Origin: Leptotrichia sp. HSP-536
Lineage (GTDB): Bacteria > Fusobacteriota > Fusobacteriia > Fusobacteriales > Leptotrichiaceae
Length of the DNA stretch: 64,000 nucleotides
Direction of reading: 5' to 3'
Assembly: GCF_041199985.1 (NCBI RefSeq)
Contig: NZ_CP165647.1
Span: 806,001-870,000, forward strand
The translations under genes and the position numbers were made by a program. This document shows, piece after piece, positions 37,483 to 46,821 of the stretch (position 1 is the stretch's first letter; every line of letters starts with the position of its first letter). Below the pieces are notes generated by a model. The model ran no database searches. It was given only the letters and a program-made list of their open reading frames with translations, and was not told the DNA's origin.

Positions 37483-38379
37483 ATGAAGAAAAAAGGTTTA
37501 ACTTTTACAGCAATATTTTTGGCACAAAGTGCTAACTATGGAGAAGGAATAGGAAATGTTGCAGCATTAAAGAAATTATCAAGAAATAAGGGGGAACAAT
37601 ACACATATATTTCTAGGCAGGCAATAAGATATAATATTATAGAACAGCTTGGAGAAGAAAAGTCACCAGTAAAAGCAGAAGGAAGTGGAGATAAGAAAGT
37701 AGTTCAGTTTTCAGCAGATACGACAATTAAGGATTATCCTGAACTTGATTTTTTTGGATATATGAAAACAATAAAAGGTGAAAATTCTAAGAACCGTTCT
37801 GCAATAGTAAGACTGTCAAATGCTATTTCACTGGAAACATTTAAAGGGGATCTGGAATTTTTAACAAATAAAGGATTAGCCGATAGAATTGGAGAATTTC
37901 CAAATATCGCACAGGCTGAAATACATAAATCTTATTATAAATACACAGTTACTATAGATTTAGATAAAATTGGAATAGATGAATTGGATGAAATTCAAGT
38001 TTCAAATGAAGAAAAATCGAGAAGAGTCAGAAAACTTTTAGATACGATTTCATTGCTCTATAGGGATATTAAAGGAAGAAGGGAAGATTTAAAACCTTTA
38101 TTTATAATAGGTGGAGTTTACGATATAAAAAATCCATTTTTTGAAAATATAGTGGATGTCAAGAATAACAAAATTCTAGTTGATAAATTATGTAGCGGAA
38201 TTTATGATTATATAGAGGAAGATACAATCTCTGGAATTGTAAAAGAACAGTTTGAAAATGATACAGAAGTTGAAGAAAAATTAAAAGGAAAAAACATAAA
38301 TGTACTAGATGTTCCTGAATTTTTTAAACAGTTAAAAGAAAAGGTTGATAATTATTATACAGAGAAAGTTGATGGATAA
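37483..38379 (+). CDS. cas7: Cas7 backbone subunit (Cst2/DevR family)
   Basis: 298 residues. The N-terminus GLTFTAIFLAQSANYGEGIGN and the TYISRQAIRYNI segment are diagnostic of Cst2/DevR-type Cas7; SAIVRLSNAISLETFKGDLEFLTN follows. Six or so copies coat the crRNA in the effector complex. The ATG is three bases after the cas8b stop, so translation is coupled. Confidence 0.93.
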   Translation: MKKKGLTFTAIFLAQSANYGEGIGNVAALKKLSRNKGEQYTYISRQAIRYNIIEQLGEEKSPVKAEGSGDKKVVQFSADTTIKDYPELDFFGYMKTIKGENSKNRSAIVRLSNAISLETFKGDLEFLTNKGLADRIGEFPNIAQAEIHKSYYKYTVTIDLDKIGIDELDEIQVSNEEKSRRVRKLLDTISLLYRDIKGRREDLKPLFIIGGVYDIKNPFFENIVDVKNNKILVDKLCSGIYDYIEEDTISGIVKEQFENDTEVEEKLKGKNINVLDVPEFFKQLKEKVDNYYTEKVDG

Positions 38380-38381
38380 CT

Positions 38382-39146
38382 ATGAAGGCAATTAAATTGA
38401 AATTGTATCAAAATATGGTGAATTATAAAGTTCCAACAAGTTTTCAGCTGAAAGAAAGCTATCCTTTGCCACCATATTCGACAGTAATTGGAATGGTTCA
38501 TTCCCTCTGTGATTTTAAGGAATATAAACCGATGAAAATAAGTATCAGCGGAAATTATTTTTCTAAGGTTAATGACTTATACACAAGATATGAATTTAAA
38601 AATGGAAATCCTTTTGAAATGGGAAGGCACCAATTAAATGTAAATGGTTATGGTATTAATAGAGGAGTTGCAACTGCTGAACTGCTGGTTGATGTAAACT
38701 TGACAATTCATATTATCCCAGAAGATCAGTCAGAAGAATTTTTAAATACAATTTTTGAAGCATTCAAATATCCGAGAGAATACCCAAGCTTAGGAAGAAG
38801 AGAGGATATTGTGCTAATTAAGGATGTTAAGATTGTAGATGTGGAAAAGAAAGAAATGGAAGAGGATTTAGAAAATGGAGAAGAGATATTTGCATATATT
38901 CCTTTAAGTTTTGTATATGATGAAAAAGTTGAATTCGGTAGTCCAACTTCAGGTATTCATATTTGCGGTACGAGATATGAATTGACAAAAAATTATGAAC
39001 TCAAAAATATTGGTACAAAATCAAAACCCAAATTTATAAGGGAGTGGAAAAAGGAAGAAGTACTATATTCTTCAAATATAACAGCATTGGAAGAAGAAAT
39101 AGTTCCAATTGATGAAGATAATGAAATTGTTTTTTGTGAGTTGTAA
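38382..39146 (+). CDS. cas5: Cas5 (Cas5t-like) subunit
   Basis: 254 residues. The N-terminal ferredoxin-like strand and YKVPTSFQLKESYPLPPYSTVIGMVHSLC match Cas5t proteins. The subunit caps the 5' handle of crRNA. The ATG is three bases after the cas7 stop. The length and position between cas7 and cas3 are standard. Confidence 0.92.
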   Translation: MKAIKLKLYQNMVNYKVPTSFQLKESYPLPPYSTVIGMVHSLCDFKEYKPMKISISGNYFSKVNDLYTRYEFKNGNPFEMGRHQLNVNGYGINRGVATAELLVDVNLTIHIIPEDQSEEFLNTIFEAFKYPREYPSLGRREDIVLIKDVKIVDVEKKEMEEDLENGEEIFAYIPLSFVYDEKVEFGSPTSGIHICGTRYELTKNYELKNIGTKSKPKFIREWKKEEVLYSSNITALEEEIVPIDEDNEIVFCEL

Positions 39147-39165
39147 TTTATAGGAGAAATCAATT

Positions 39166-41580
39166 ATGAAAAATGAGTTTTTGGCAAAATCTAATGGTGA
39201 AACAATAATGGAACATACAGAAAATCTGATTAATAACTTTAAAAACTTTTTTACAATATATTCTGAGATAAATGTGGATAAAGAATTATTATTACTTGCC
39301 TGTATTTATCATGATCTTGGGAAAATAAATAAAAAATTTCAAAGTAAGTTATCTGGTCAAAAGCAAAATGGAGAACTTCCTCACGGATTATTAAGTACTT
39401 CTTTTATAGATAGCAAAAGTTTAAGTGAAAATGGTTTTGATAAAAGTGATATTAAAGTTTTATCCTATTCTGTTGCATTACATCATGAAAGAGACCTTTC
39501 AGAAATTTCAGAAGAAGATTTTTCGTCAGAAATAGAATTAATGAACATTGAAGCAGACTATTTTCTAAAATATTTGGAAAAGTTACAAAATATATATTTT
39601 GACTATGTGAATAAGAATATAGAAGAAAATTTAAAGTATTCTATTTTTAAAATCGAGAATGAAAAAGTAAAATTAAAGAAATTGAGTAAAAAATATTATA
39701 AATTAAATGGAAGAATTTATTCTCAAGATTTTATCTTATCAGAAAAGGAAACCTTTGAAACTTTTCAAAAATATGTGATGTTAAAAGGATTGCTGAATAA
39801 AATAGATTATGCTGCAAGTTCTTATATTCCAGTTGAGGAAAAAAATGATTTTCTTGAAGAAAAAATGGATGATTTTCTAAAAAATGTATTGAAAAAGGAT
39901 AATCCTAAAAATGACTGGAACGAGTTGCAGAAGTTTATGATTCGTAATCAAAATGAAAATGTTGTAGTGGTGGCACAGACAGGATATGGAAAGACTGAAG
40001 CAGGACTACTTTGGATAGGTAATAATAAGGGCTTTTTTACATTGCCGTTAAGAGTGGCAATTAATTCGATTTTTAGTAGGGTGAAAAATCAGATTGTAAT
40101 TGAAAAACTGGAAAATAGAATAGGGCTGCTACATTCAGATTTTAGAGAGATATATATAGAAGATATAAAAAAGAAGGAAAAAAATAATCTAGAAAAAATG
40201 GATAATGATGAGCTGTTTATGTATATGGATAAAACAAAGCAGCTCTCCTTACCATTGACAGTCTGTACAATAGACCAGCTTTTTGATTTTGTTTTCAGAG
40301 CACCGGGATTTGAATTAAAAGTTGCTACACTATCTTATTCTAAAGTGGTTATTGATGAAATTCAGATGTATTCAACGGATTTATTAGCTTATTTGATATA
40401 TGGACTGAAATATATTACAGATTTTGGTGGGAAATTTGCTATAATGACCGCCACTTTACCAGGAATTATCACAGATTTGTTAAAAAAGGAAGAAATAAAA
40501 TTTGTAACTACAGAACCTTTTATAAATGATAAGAAAAGACATAATTTGAAAGTATTAAAAGAAGTTATTAATGCTAAATTTATAAAAGAAAATTATAAAG
40601 ATAATAAAATTTTAGTTGTCTGCAACACTGTCAAAAAATCGAAACAAATATATGAAGATTTGAAAAATTTAGGAATAGAATGTAAAGAACTAAATTTACT
40701 TCATAGCCGATTTATAAAAAAAGACAGAGCTGAAAAAGAAAAAGAAATTTCTGAATTTGCTAATCCTAAAAGATTTAAGGAAAATGTGAAAAAGGAAAGA
40801 GAATTAAAAAATATTTGTGAAAATGGAATCTGGATTGGTACACAAGTAGTTGAAGCATCTCTTGATTTGGATTTTGATATTCTCGTTACAGAATTATCAG
40901 ATTTGAATGGACTTTTTCAGAGAATGGGGAGATGTTACAGAAATAGAGAGATTTTAGATGAAAAATATAACTGCTATGTTTTTACAGAAGAGTGTTCCGG
41001 AATAAAGAGTTCTAAAGCAGTTATAGATAAAGAAATTCATCAAAAATCTAAAGAAGCATTGATAAACATTGACGGATTACTTACAGAAAAGGAAAAATTG
41101 GAATTGATTGATAAGGTTTATTCAACTGAAAGTTTAAAAGATACGGAGTATTATGGAAAATTAGTAAAAAATATTTATGCTTTGAAAAATTATATAGTGG
41201 AATATGAAAAAACAAAATCAGAAGTACAGAAAATTTTTAGAAATATTGCTTCAAGAGATATAATTCCAAAAATTATTTATCGGGAAAATAAAAAAGAAAT
41301 AAAGAAAAATATTGAAATCCTGCAGAAGAAAGCAAAGGGATTAAATGAAAAAGAGCGAAAAAATTTAAGGAGTGAAAAAATAGAAGCAAGACGAGAAATA
41401 AATCAATTTAAAGTAGCAATTCCTGAATATGAATTTGATGATATTTCTCCTGAACAAGTAGAAAAAATAGAAATAAATGATTATGAAACATTGATTATTT
41501 TAGATTGTGATTATTCGTATGAAAAAGGATTTGAAGTAAAAATAAAAAATCGAGATTTTTTTGAAGATAATACTTTTTAA
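39166..41580 (+). CDS. cas3: Cas3 nuclease-helicase
   Basis: 804 residues with an N-terminal HD nuclease (CIYHDLGKINKKF and VALHHERD) and an SF2 helicase: Walker A AQTGYGKTEAGL near residue 273, DEIQ box KVVIDEIQMYS, TATLPG, and motif VI LFQRMGRCYRN. It is recruited by Cascade to degrade target DNA 3'-5'. The tail after residue 700 is Lys/Glu-rich and helical. The gene is complete, with AGGAGAA before the ATG. Confidence 0.95.
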   Translation: MKNEFLAKSNGETIMEHTENLINNFKNFFTIYSEINVDKELLLLACIYHDLGKINKKFQSKLSGQKQNGELPHGLLSTSFIDSKSLSENGFDKSDIKVLSYSVALHHERDLSEISEEDFSSEIELMNIEADYFLKYLEKLQNIYFDYVNKNIEENLKYSIFKIENEKVKLKKLSKKYYKLNGRIYSQDFILSEKETFETFQKYVMLKGLLNKIDYAASSYIPVEEKNDFLEEKMDDFLKNVLKKDNPKNDWNELQKFMIRNQNENVVVVAQTGYGKTEAGLLWIGNNKGFFTLPLRVAINSIFSRVKNQIVIEKLENRIGLLHSDFREIYIEDIKKKEKNNLEKMDNDELFMYMDKTKQLSLPLTVCTIDQLFDFVFRAPGFELKVATLSYSKVVIDEIQMYSTDLLAYLIYGLKYITDFGGKFAIMTATLPGIITDLLKKEEIKFVTTEPFINDKKRHNLKVLKEVINAKFIKENYKDNKILVVCNTVKKSKQIYEDLKNLGIECKELNLLHSRFIKKDRAEKEKEISEFANPKRFKENVKKERELKNICENGIWIGTQVVEASLDLDFDILVTELSDLNGLFQRMGRCYRNREILDEKYNCYVFTEECSGIKSSKAVIDKEIHQKSKEALINIDGLLTEKEKLELIDKVYSTESLKDTEYYGKLVKNIYALKNYIVEYEKTKSEVQKIFRNIASRDIIPKIIYRENKKEIKKNIEILQKKAKGLNEKERKNLRSEKIEARREINQFKVAIPEYEFDDISPEQVEKIEINDYETLIILDCDYSYEKGFEVKIKNRDFFEDNTF

Positions 41581-41598
41581 ATGTTATGAGGTGAAACA

Positions 41599-42087
41599 AT
41601 GAAAATAACAGGAATTATGGTAAACTATTATTTTATATGCAAACGTAAATTGTGGTGCCAATCTAAAAATATTAATCTTGAAGAGGAAAATGAAAACGTT
41701 CAGCTAGGAAAATTAATTGATGAAAATAGTTATAGTTTGGAAACTAAGCAAGTTATGATAGAAGAGACAGTCAACATTGATTTTATCCGTAAATGGCAAG
41801 TTGTTCACGAAGTAAAAAAAAGCAAGGCTGTGGAAGAGGCGGCAATTTGGCAAGTAAAATACTATATTTATTTTCTAAAGCAGCGTGGAATAAAAATTGA
41901 AAAAGGAATTATTGATTATCCTGTAATTAGGGAACGCAAGGAAATAATTTTGACAAAAGAGGACGAAAATACATTGAAGGAAATTTTAATTGATATTGAA
42001 AAAATCTGTAAAAATGAAAAAGCTCCTCCTGTAATTAATGATAAAATTTGTAAAAAATGTGCATACTATGAATTTTGTTACATTTAA
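41599..42087 (+). CDS. cas4: Cas4 spacer-acquisition exonuclease
   Basis: 162 residues. The four cluster Cys are visible, one near the N-terminus (FICKRKLWC) and three near the C-terminus (ICKKCAYYEFC). The RecB-like nuclease core follows the first (VHEVKKSKAVEEAAIWQVKYYIYFL with the catalytic Glu/Lys). It trims prespacers and checks the PAM during adaptation with Cas1-Cas2. It stops 36 bases before the cas1 ATG. Confidence 0.93.
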   Translation: MKITGIMVNYYFICKRKLWCQSKNINLEEENENVQLGKLIDENSYSLETKQVMIEETVNIDFIRKWQVVHEVKKSKAVEEAAIWQVKYYIYFLKQRGIKIEKGIIDYPVIRERKEIILTKEDENTLKEILIDIEKICKNEKAPPVINDKICKKCAYYEFCYI

Positions 42088-42122
42088 AATTAATAAAAAA
42101 ATATCATAAAGAGAGGTATAAA

Positions 42123-43115
42123 ATGGCAGAAAGTTATTTTATTTTTTCCAGCGGTGAATTAAAACGTAAAGATAATGTTATAAGAATAACAGCGCCAGAT
42201 GGACGTTTTAAAGATATAAAAATAGAAGTTACAAGAGATATTTACTTATTTGGAGAAGTTTCATTAAATACAAAATGTTTAAATTACTTGGCACAGAATA
42301 AAATTCCTGTTCATATTTTTAATTATTATGGTTTTTACACTGGAACATTTTATCCAAAAGAATCAAATGTTTCTGGAAAACTATTCGTAAAGCAAGTTGA
42401 AAATTATACAGACAATGCCAAAAGAATTGAATTAGCACAATTAATAATAGATGCAGCAAGCACAAATATTTTGCGAAATTTAAGATATTATCAGGAACGA
42501 GGAAAAGATTTAGAATCCATAATAACAGAAATTAAGGCACTGAAAAAAGGAATTTTTAGAACAAACGAAATTAATGAGTTAATGGGAATTGAAGGAAGTA
42601 TCAGACGTACTTATTATACCGCATGGAATACAATTATTAATCAGGAAATTGACTTTGAAAAAAGAGTAAAAAGGCCACCAGATAATATGATTAATACAAT
42701 GATTTCTTTTTTGAATACACTAGTTTATACAGCATGCCTTTCAGAAATTTATGTCAGTCAATTAAATCCCACAATTAGCTATTTACATAGTGTAGGAGAA
42801 AGAAGGTTTTCGTTATCACTTGATATTGCTGAAGTGTTTAAGCCTCTTTTGGCAGATAGAATTATTTTTTCGCTTTTGAATAAAAAAATGATAACAGAAA
42901 AAGATTTTGTTAAAGATTCAAACTATTTTTACATGAAAGAAAATGCACAAAAATTGATTTTAAAAACTTTTAACGAAAGATTAGAAATCTCAATAAAACA
43001 TAGAGATTTAAATCGAAAAGTTTCCTATCGGCACCTGATGCGTTTAGAAGCATACAAATTAGTAAAACACTTGCTAGAAGATAAAAAATACGAAGGATTT
43101 AAAATATGGTGGTAA
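42123..43115 (+). CDS. cas1: Cas1 integrase (type I-B)
   Basis: 330 residues from the ATG at 42123, which follows GAGAGG; the frame is open upstream to 42075, but that part overlaps cas4 and lacks an RBS. Metal ligands: Glu in NELMGIEGSIRRTYY, His in SYLHSVGERRFSLSLDIAE, and Asp in the following SLDIAEVFKPLLADR. It integrates prespacers at the leader-proximal repeat. Confidence 0.95.
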   Translation: MAESYFIFSSGELKRKDNVIRITAPDGRFKDIKIEVTRDIYLFGEVSLNTKCLNYLAQNKIPVHIFNYYGFYTGTFYPKESNVSGKLFVKQVENYTDNAKRIELAQLIIDAASTNILRNLRYYQERGKDLESIITEIKALKKGIFRTNEINELMGIEGSIRRTYYTAWNTIINQEIDFEKRVKRPPDNMINTMISFLNTLVYTACLSEIYVSQLNPTISYLHSVGERRFSLSLDIAEVFKPLLADRIIFSLLNKKMITEKDFVKDSNYFYMKENAQKLILKTFNERLEISIKHRDLNRKVSYRHLMRLEAYKLVKHLLEDKKYEGFKIWW

Positions 43116-43116
43116 T

Positions 43117-43395
43117 ATGTATATAATTTTAGTGTACGACATTCTAACAGAAGACAATGGTCCCAAAATTTCTCGAAACGTATTTAAAATTTGTAAAAAA
43201 TATCTAACAAACGTACAAAAATCAGTATTTGAAGGAGAAATAACACCAGTATTATTAAAAAAACTAAACCTTGAATTAAAACGTCACATCCGTAAAGACA
43301 AAGATTCGTTAATCATTTTTAAATCACGTCAAGAAAAATGGCTAGAAAAAGAATTTTGGGGATTAGAAGACGACAAAACCTCAAATTTTTTTTAA
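43117..43395 (+). CDS. cas2: Cas2
   Basis: 92 residues, the ferredoxin fold starting MYIILVYDI with the conserved Asp, then NVQKSVFEGEIT and SLIIFKSRQ. It bridges Cas1 dimers in the acquisition complex. It starts one base after the cas1 stop and ends in TTTTTTTTAAC, the target used by the adjoining IS remnant, so the IS end directly abuts its stop codon. Confidence 0.95.
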   Translation: MYIILVYDILTEDNGPKISRNVFKICKKYLTNVQKSVFEGEITPVLLKKLNLELKRHIRKDKDSLIIFKSRQEKWLEKEFWGLEDDKTSNFF

Positions 43396-43396
43396 C

Positions 43397-43848
43397 TAAT
43401 ATTAGCAAGAAGTCTCCAACTTCTACAAGTGGGAGATGAATTGCTTTTTTGTAAAAAATAAAAAATGAAGAGAGCAAAGTTTCCAAAGTTCAAATCTAAA
43501 AAGAATAATGCTAAAAGTTATACGACAAACTGTGTGAATAACTCGATATGAATTAAAGAAAACAAATAAATGGTTTTCCATCATCAAAAACTTGTAATAG
43601 ATGTGGAAATATCAAGGAAAATTTAAAATTATCAGATAGAAATTATAAATGTGAGCATTGCGGAATTGAGATTGATAGGGGATTACAATGCAGCACTAAA
43701 TATAAAAGACTTTGGAAAAACGATACTGAAACATTAAGAAGAAGAAACACAGGGCAGGGACTGTCCGTAGAGCTTGGTAAATATATGTGGCTAACAAAAG
43801 AAGATACTTCCCAAGAAGCTCCCGTTTCTAAAAGCGGGAGTAGTTCAC
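43397..43848 (+). mobile_element. IS200/IS605 deletion remnant (both ends kept)
   Basis: 452 bases. Its left end is like those of the two larger copies (AGCAAGAAGTCTCC.., abutting TTTTAAC) and its right end GCGGGAGTAGTTCAC is identical to theirs. Inside are short tnpB pieces: the AKFPKFKSKK region and then, after a large deletion, the zinc-ribbon and RuvC-III region with frame breaks. It has diverged more from copies 1 and 2 than they have from each other, so it is older. Both ends needed for trans-mobilisation are present, as in a MITE/PATE. It lies directly after cas2. Confidence 0.85.
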
Positions 43849-43850
43849 TA

Positions 43851-43920
43851 AAAGTCGTAGTCTGGCCATAGGTGCATGATTTGAGGCAATGAGCAATCCT
43901 GCAAAAAAAAGAAAAAACAT
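43851..43920 (+). pseudogene. Degenerate fragment related to 18191-18331
   Basis: GTCGTAGTCTGGCCATAGG..GGCAATGAGCAATCCT matches the complement of the fragment near 18195-18262. Stop codons interrupt it. It adjoins the right end of the IS remnant. The rest of 43921-44083 is AT-rich with nothing further seen. Confidence 0.4.
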
Positions 43921-44083
43921 AACAAAAATAGTAAAAACTGATATTAAATAATATAATACTAAATCCCATTATAAAATAAAAACTATGTTAAGGACAAAAA
44001 GTTTTAATTCCTTACTAAATAGTATGTAATTCAAAATTTATTAAACATTCGCTATTTAAACGGGGAATAGTATTAAATACTAA

Positions 44084-44112
44084 TTGAAAAAATATAATAA
44101 ATATAGTAAAAT
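44084..44112 (+). promoter_or_regulatory. Possible promoter of purA
   Basis: TTGAAA (44084-44089), a 17-base spacer and TAAAAT (44107-44112), about 105 bases before the purA ATG. The intervening leader is AT-rich. I see no purine riboswitch core. Confidence 0.45.
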
Positions 44113-44218
44113 AAGAAACAAAAAGGTAAAATTTTAGTCAAGTTAAATTAGACAAATTTTTTAAGTCTAGTTGGCTTTAAATTAATAGTTTTTCTAAAAA
44201 TTTAGGAGGAATAAAAAT

Positions 44219-45513
44219 ATGGGAAGTAACACTTTTGTAATTGTAGGGACACAATGGGGAGATGAAGGAAAGGGGAAGATAATAGATGTATTGTCTCCAA
44301 AAGCGGATTATGTAGTAAGATTTCAAGGCGGGAACAACGCTGGGCATACTGTAATTGTAAATGATGAGAAATTTATTTTACATTTATTGCCATCTGGAAT
44401 TATTAATTCAGCTGGGAAATGTATAATTGGGGCTGGAGTTGTAGTTGATATTGAAGTACTACTGCAAGAAATTGATGAGCTTGAAAAAGAGGAAAAAGCT
44501 GGATAACTTGTTTATTGACGAAAATTCACGTAATAATGCCTTATCACATTGAAATTGACAAGGCTAAGGAAGAAGCTATGGGAAAAAACAAGATTGGCAC
44601 GACTCAGAGAGGAATTGGGCCTTGCTATATTGACAAAATTGCGAGAAATGGGATTAGAATTGGAGATTTATTAGAGCCAGAAAGATTTAGAGATAAACTT
44701 ACTTGGAATGTAAATGAAAAAAATGATATGTTAGTTAGATATGGTAAAGGAACTTTCGATTTGGAAGAACTTTACGAAAAATTTATGAAACTTGCTGAAA
44801 AAATAAAATTTAGAATAATTGATGCTGTTGTGGAAATTAATGAAGGGATTGAAGATGGAAAAACTGTGCTTTTTGAAGGAGCTCAAGCATTAATGCTAGA
44901 CATTGACTATGGAACTTATCCTTATGTAACTTCATCATCACCAACATCTGGCGGAGTAACAGTAGGAACTGGAGTCGCTCCAACAAAAATCTCAAGAGTG
45001 CTGGGAGTTATGAAAGCCTACACAACAAGAGTGGGAGAAGGGCCTTTCCCAACAGAATTAGAAAACGAAGATGGAGAAACTTTGAGAAAAGTAGGACACG
45101 AATTTGGAGCAACAACAGGACGTCCAAGAAGATGCGGATGGCTTGACTTAGTAATCGGAAAATATGCTGTGTTAATTGACGGATTGACAGATATTGTATT
45201 GACAAAACTGGATGTATTGACTGGATTTGAAAAAATAAAAGTGGCAGTAGGTTATGAAATTGATGGAAAAGTATGCCATTCTTATCCTGGAAACTTGAGA
45301 AAATCAAAAGATTTGAAAATAATTTATGATGAGCTTGACGGTTGGCAAGAAGACATTTCTCAAATAAAAAATTACGAAGACTTGCCTGAAAACTGTAAAA
45401 AATACGTCGGATACATCGAAAATAACTTAAAATGCCGTGTTTCAATGATTTCGGTAGGACCTGAAAGAAGTCAGAATATTTATAGATATGATTTGGGAGA
45501 GTTTGTGAAATAG
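44219..45513 (+). pseudogene. purA: Adenylosuccinate synthetase, reading frame broken near 44480-44525
   Basis: The N-terminal part (GTQWGDEGKGKIIDVL, NNAGHTVI) and the whole C-terminal part (GTTQRGIGPCYIDKIARNG, FEGAQALMLDIDYGTYPYVTSS, TTGRPRRCGW, SVGPERSQNIYRYDL) are well conserved. Between them, about 45 bases can be read as KRG..KLDNLFIDEN..HVIMPYH only by crossing frames several times, each time at a short A run. The enzyme makes adenylosuccinate from IMP, GTP and aspartate. Flawless conservation on both sides argues for sequence error rather than decay. RBS AGGAGG. Confidence 0.85.
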
Positions 45514-45542
45514 AACAGAAATTTGATAAGGAATATCGAATT

Positions 45543-46025
45543 ATGAAAAAGAAAATTTTGTTGATTTTGATTTTTATAAATATTTTTAAATATTCTAGTG
45601 CTTCGGCTATTGATTTTTCATCTTTAGAACGACAATTAAAAAATTGTAATCATTGTTCGGGAATAGAAGAAGAACTTAAAACAAGACTGGAAAAATTTAT
45701 TTTAGAAGAAGATTTTTATGAATTTGATTATAACGAAAAAAATGAGAAATATAAATTTTTTATTCCAAAAGGGAGTATTGTTAAGCATAGTGAAGATAAA
45801 TTAAATCTAACTTTTTATGATGGAAAAAACAATTCTCTACTTGTTAATTTAAGAAAAAGAGGAAGTTTTTTTGAACTGGATACAGATAGTTTAGAATCGT
45901 TGCTGTATCTTGCTAATGTAGAAAATTATGAGAGTAAGGTTTTGAAATTTAGAAAAAGACTTTTGGATAGAAATAAGAATTTTATAAAAGAAAAGCAAGA
46001 TATTGAATTTGAGAAAAAATTATGA
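45543..46025 (+). CDS. Secreted hypothetical protein
   Basis: 160 residues with a signal peptide (MKKKILLILIFINIFKYSSASA) and a small mature domain containing one CNHC pair. The C-terminal third is a charged helix (YESKVLKFRKRLLDRNKNFIKEKQD). No family recognised. It follows purA by 29 bases and precedes the rhodanese gene by 34, so the three may be co-transcribed. Confidence 0.65.
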   Translation: MKKKILLILIFINIFKYSSASAIDFSSLERQLKNCNHCSGIEEELKTRLEKFILEEDFYEFDYNEKNEKYKFFIPKGSIVKHSEDKLNLTFYDGKNNSLLVNLRKRGSFFELDTDSLESLLYLANVENYESKVLKFRKRLLDRNKNFIKEKQDIEFEKKL

Positions 46026-46059
46026 AAAAAAAATTTGAATAATGAAATGGAGAGATAAA

Positions 46060-46497
46060 ATGAAAATAAAAAAAATAGCGTTATTAACAATGGTTGGAGT
46101 AATTTCTGTATTGGGATTTTCGTGTAGTAAATCAGGAAATGAAAAAGGAACTTTAGCGATGTCAAAAGAAGTGAAAGTTGGGAAAAAAGCAGAATATAAA
46201 AAGATAACTTCGGATGAAGCTAAAAAGATGATGGAAACTCAAAAAGTTATAGTTGTAGATGTTAGAACTTTGGAAGAATATAACGAAGGGCATATTCCAA
46301 ATGCAATTTCTATTCCACTTGAAACTATTGAAAATGAAGCAGAAGCAAAATTAAAAAATAAAGATGATTTGATTTTAGTCTACTGCAGAAGCGGAAGACG
46401 AAGCAGGGAAGCGGCGTTAAAATTGATTGAAAAAGGTTATACAAATGTGATTGATTTTGGTGGGATAAATGATTGGAATGGAGAAGTTGTGAAATAA
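46060..46497 (+). CDS. Rhodanese-domain lipoprotein
   Basis: 145 residues. The signal ends in the lipobox LGFSC. Residues 45-145 are a single rhodanese domain: VIVVDVRTLEEYNEGHIPNAISIPL and the active-site loop VYCRSGRRSREAA with catalytic Cys. This type moves sulfane sulfur in the periplasm or on the cell surface. The ATG at 46060 has GGAGAG before it; the frame continues six codons upstream without an RBS. Confidence 0.9.
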   Translation: MKIKKIALLTMVGVISVLGFSCSKSGNEKGTLAMSKEVKVGKKAEYKKITSDEAKKMMETQKVIVVDVRTLEEYNEGHIPNAISIPLETIENEAEAKLKNKDDLILVYCRSGRRSREAALKLIEKGYTNVIDFGGINDWNGEVVK

Positions 46498-46598
46498 CAA
46501 ATGCAGTTATTTTAAAGATGGAGCAATTTATATTTGGGATAATTAGTCAATAGAAAGTTTTGTAAATAGAGATTTTATTTGTGTGGAAAGGAATAAAT

Positions 46599-46799
46599 AT
46601 GAATAAAATTATAATTATGTTATTTTTGATTTTGGGAATTTTATCATATTCTTCTGAAATACAAATAATAACATGTTGTGAAAATTGTTATCATAAAAAC
46701 TCAAAAATAAAAAATAAAAATTATGATTAGGATGAATTAGGTACTGAATTTAACTGGGATTTAGGTTCAGAGTATAAATTTATAAGGAAAGATAAATAA
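46599..46799 (+). pseudogene. Small secreted Cys-containing protein, in-frame TAG
   Basis: From ATG 46599 (GGAAAGG upstream) a signal peptide (MNKIIIMLFLILGILSYSS) is followed by ITCCENCYH. A TAG at 46728-46730 interrupts, but the same frame stays open for 22 more codons (DELGTEFNWDLGSEYKFIRK) to TAA at 46797. It is a small unrecognised gene with one nonsense codon. The part before the TAG could still make a 43-residue peptide. Confidence 0.5.
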
Positions 46800-46821
46800 A
46801 AAAAGTAGGAGGAATTGAGAA

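Noticed and set aside
43643..43969. Minus-strand frame over the IS remnant
   Set aside because: Antisense to tnpB fragments, with no RBS or recognisable content.
44113..44218. Purine or other riboswitch before purA
   Set aside because: The leader is short and AT-rich, with no recognisable aptamer core.
45008..45445. Minus-strand frame of 145 codons inside purA
   Set aside because: Shadow of the conserved purA coding strand.
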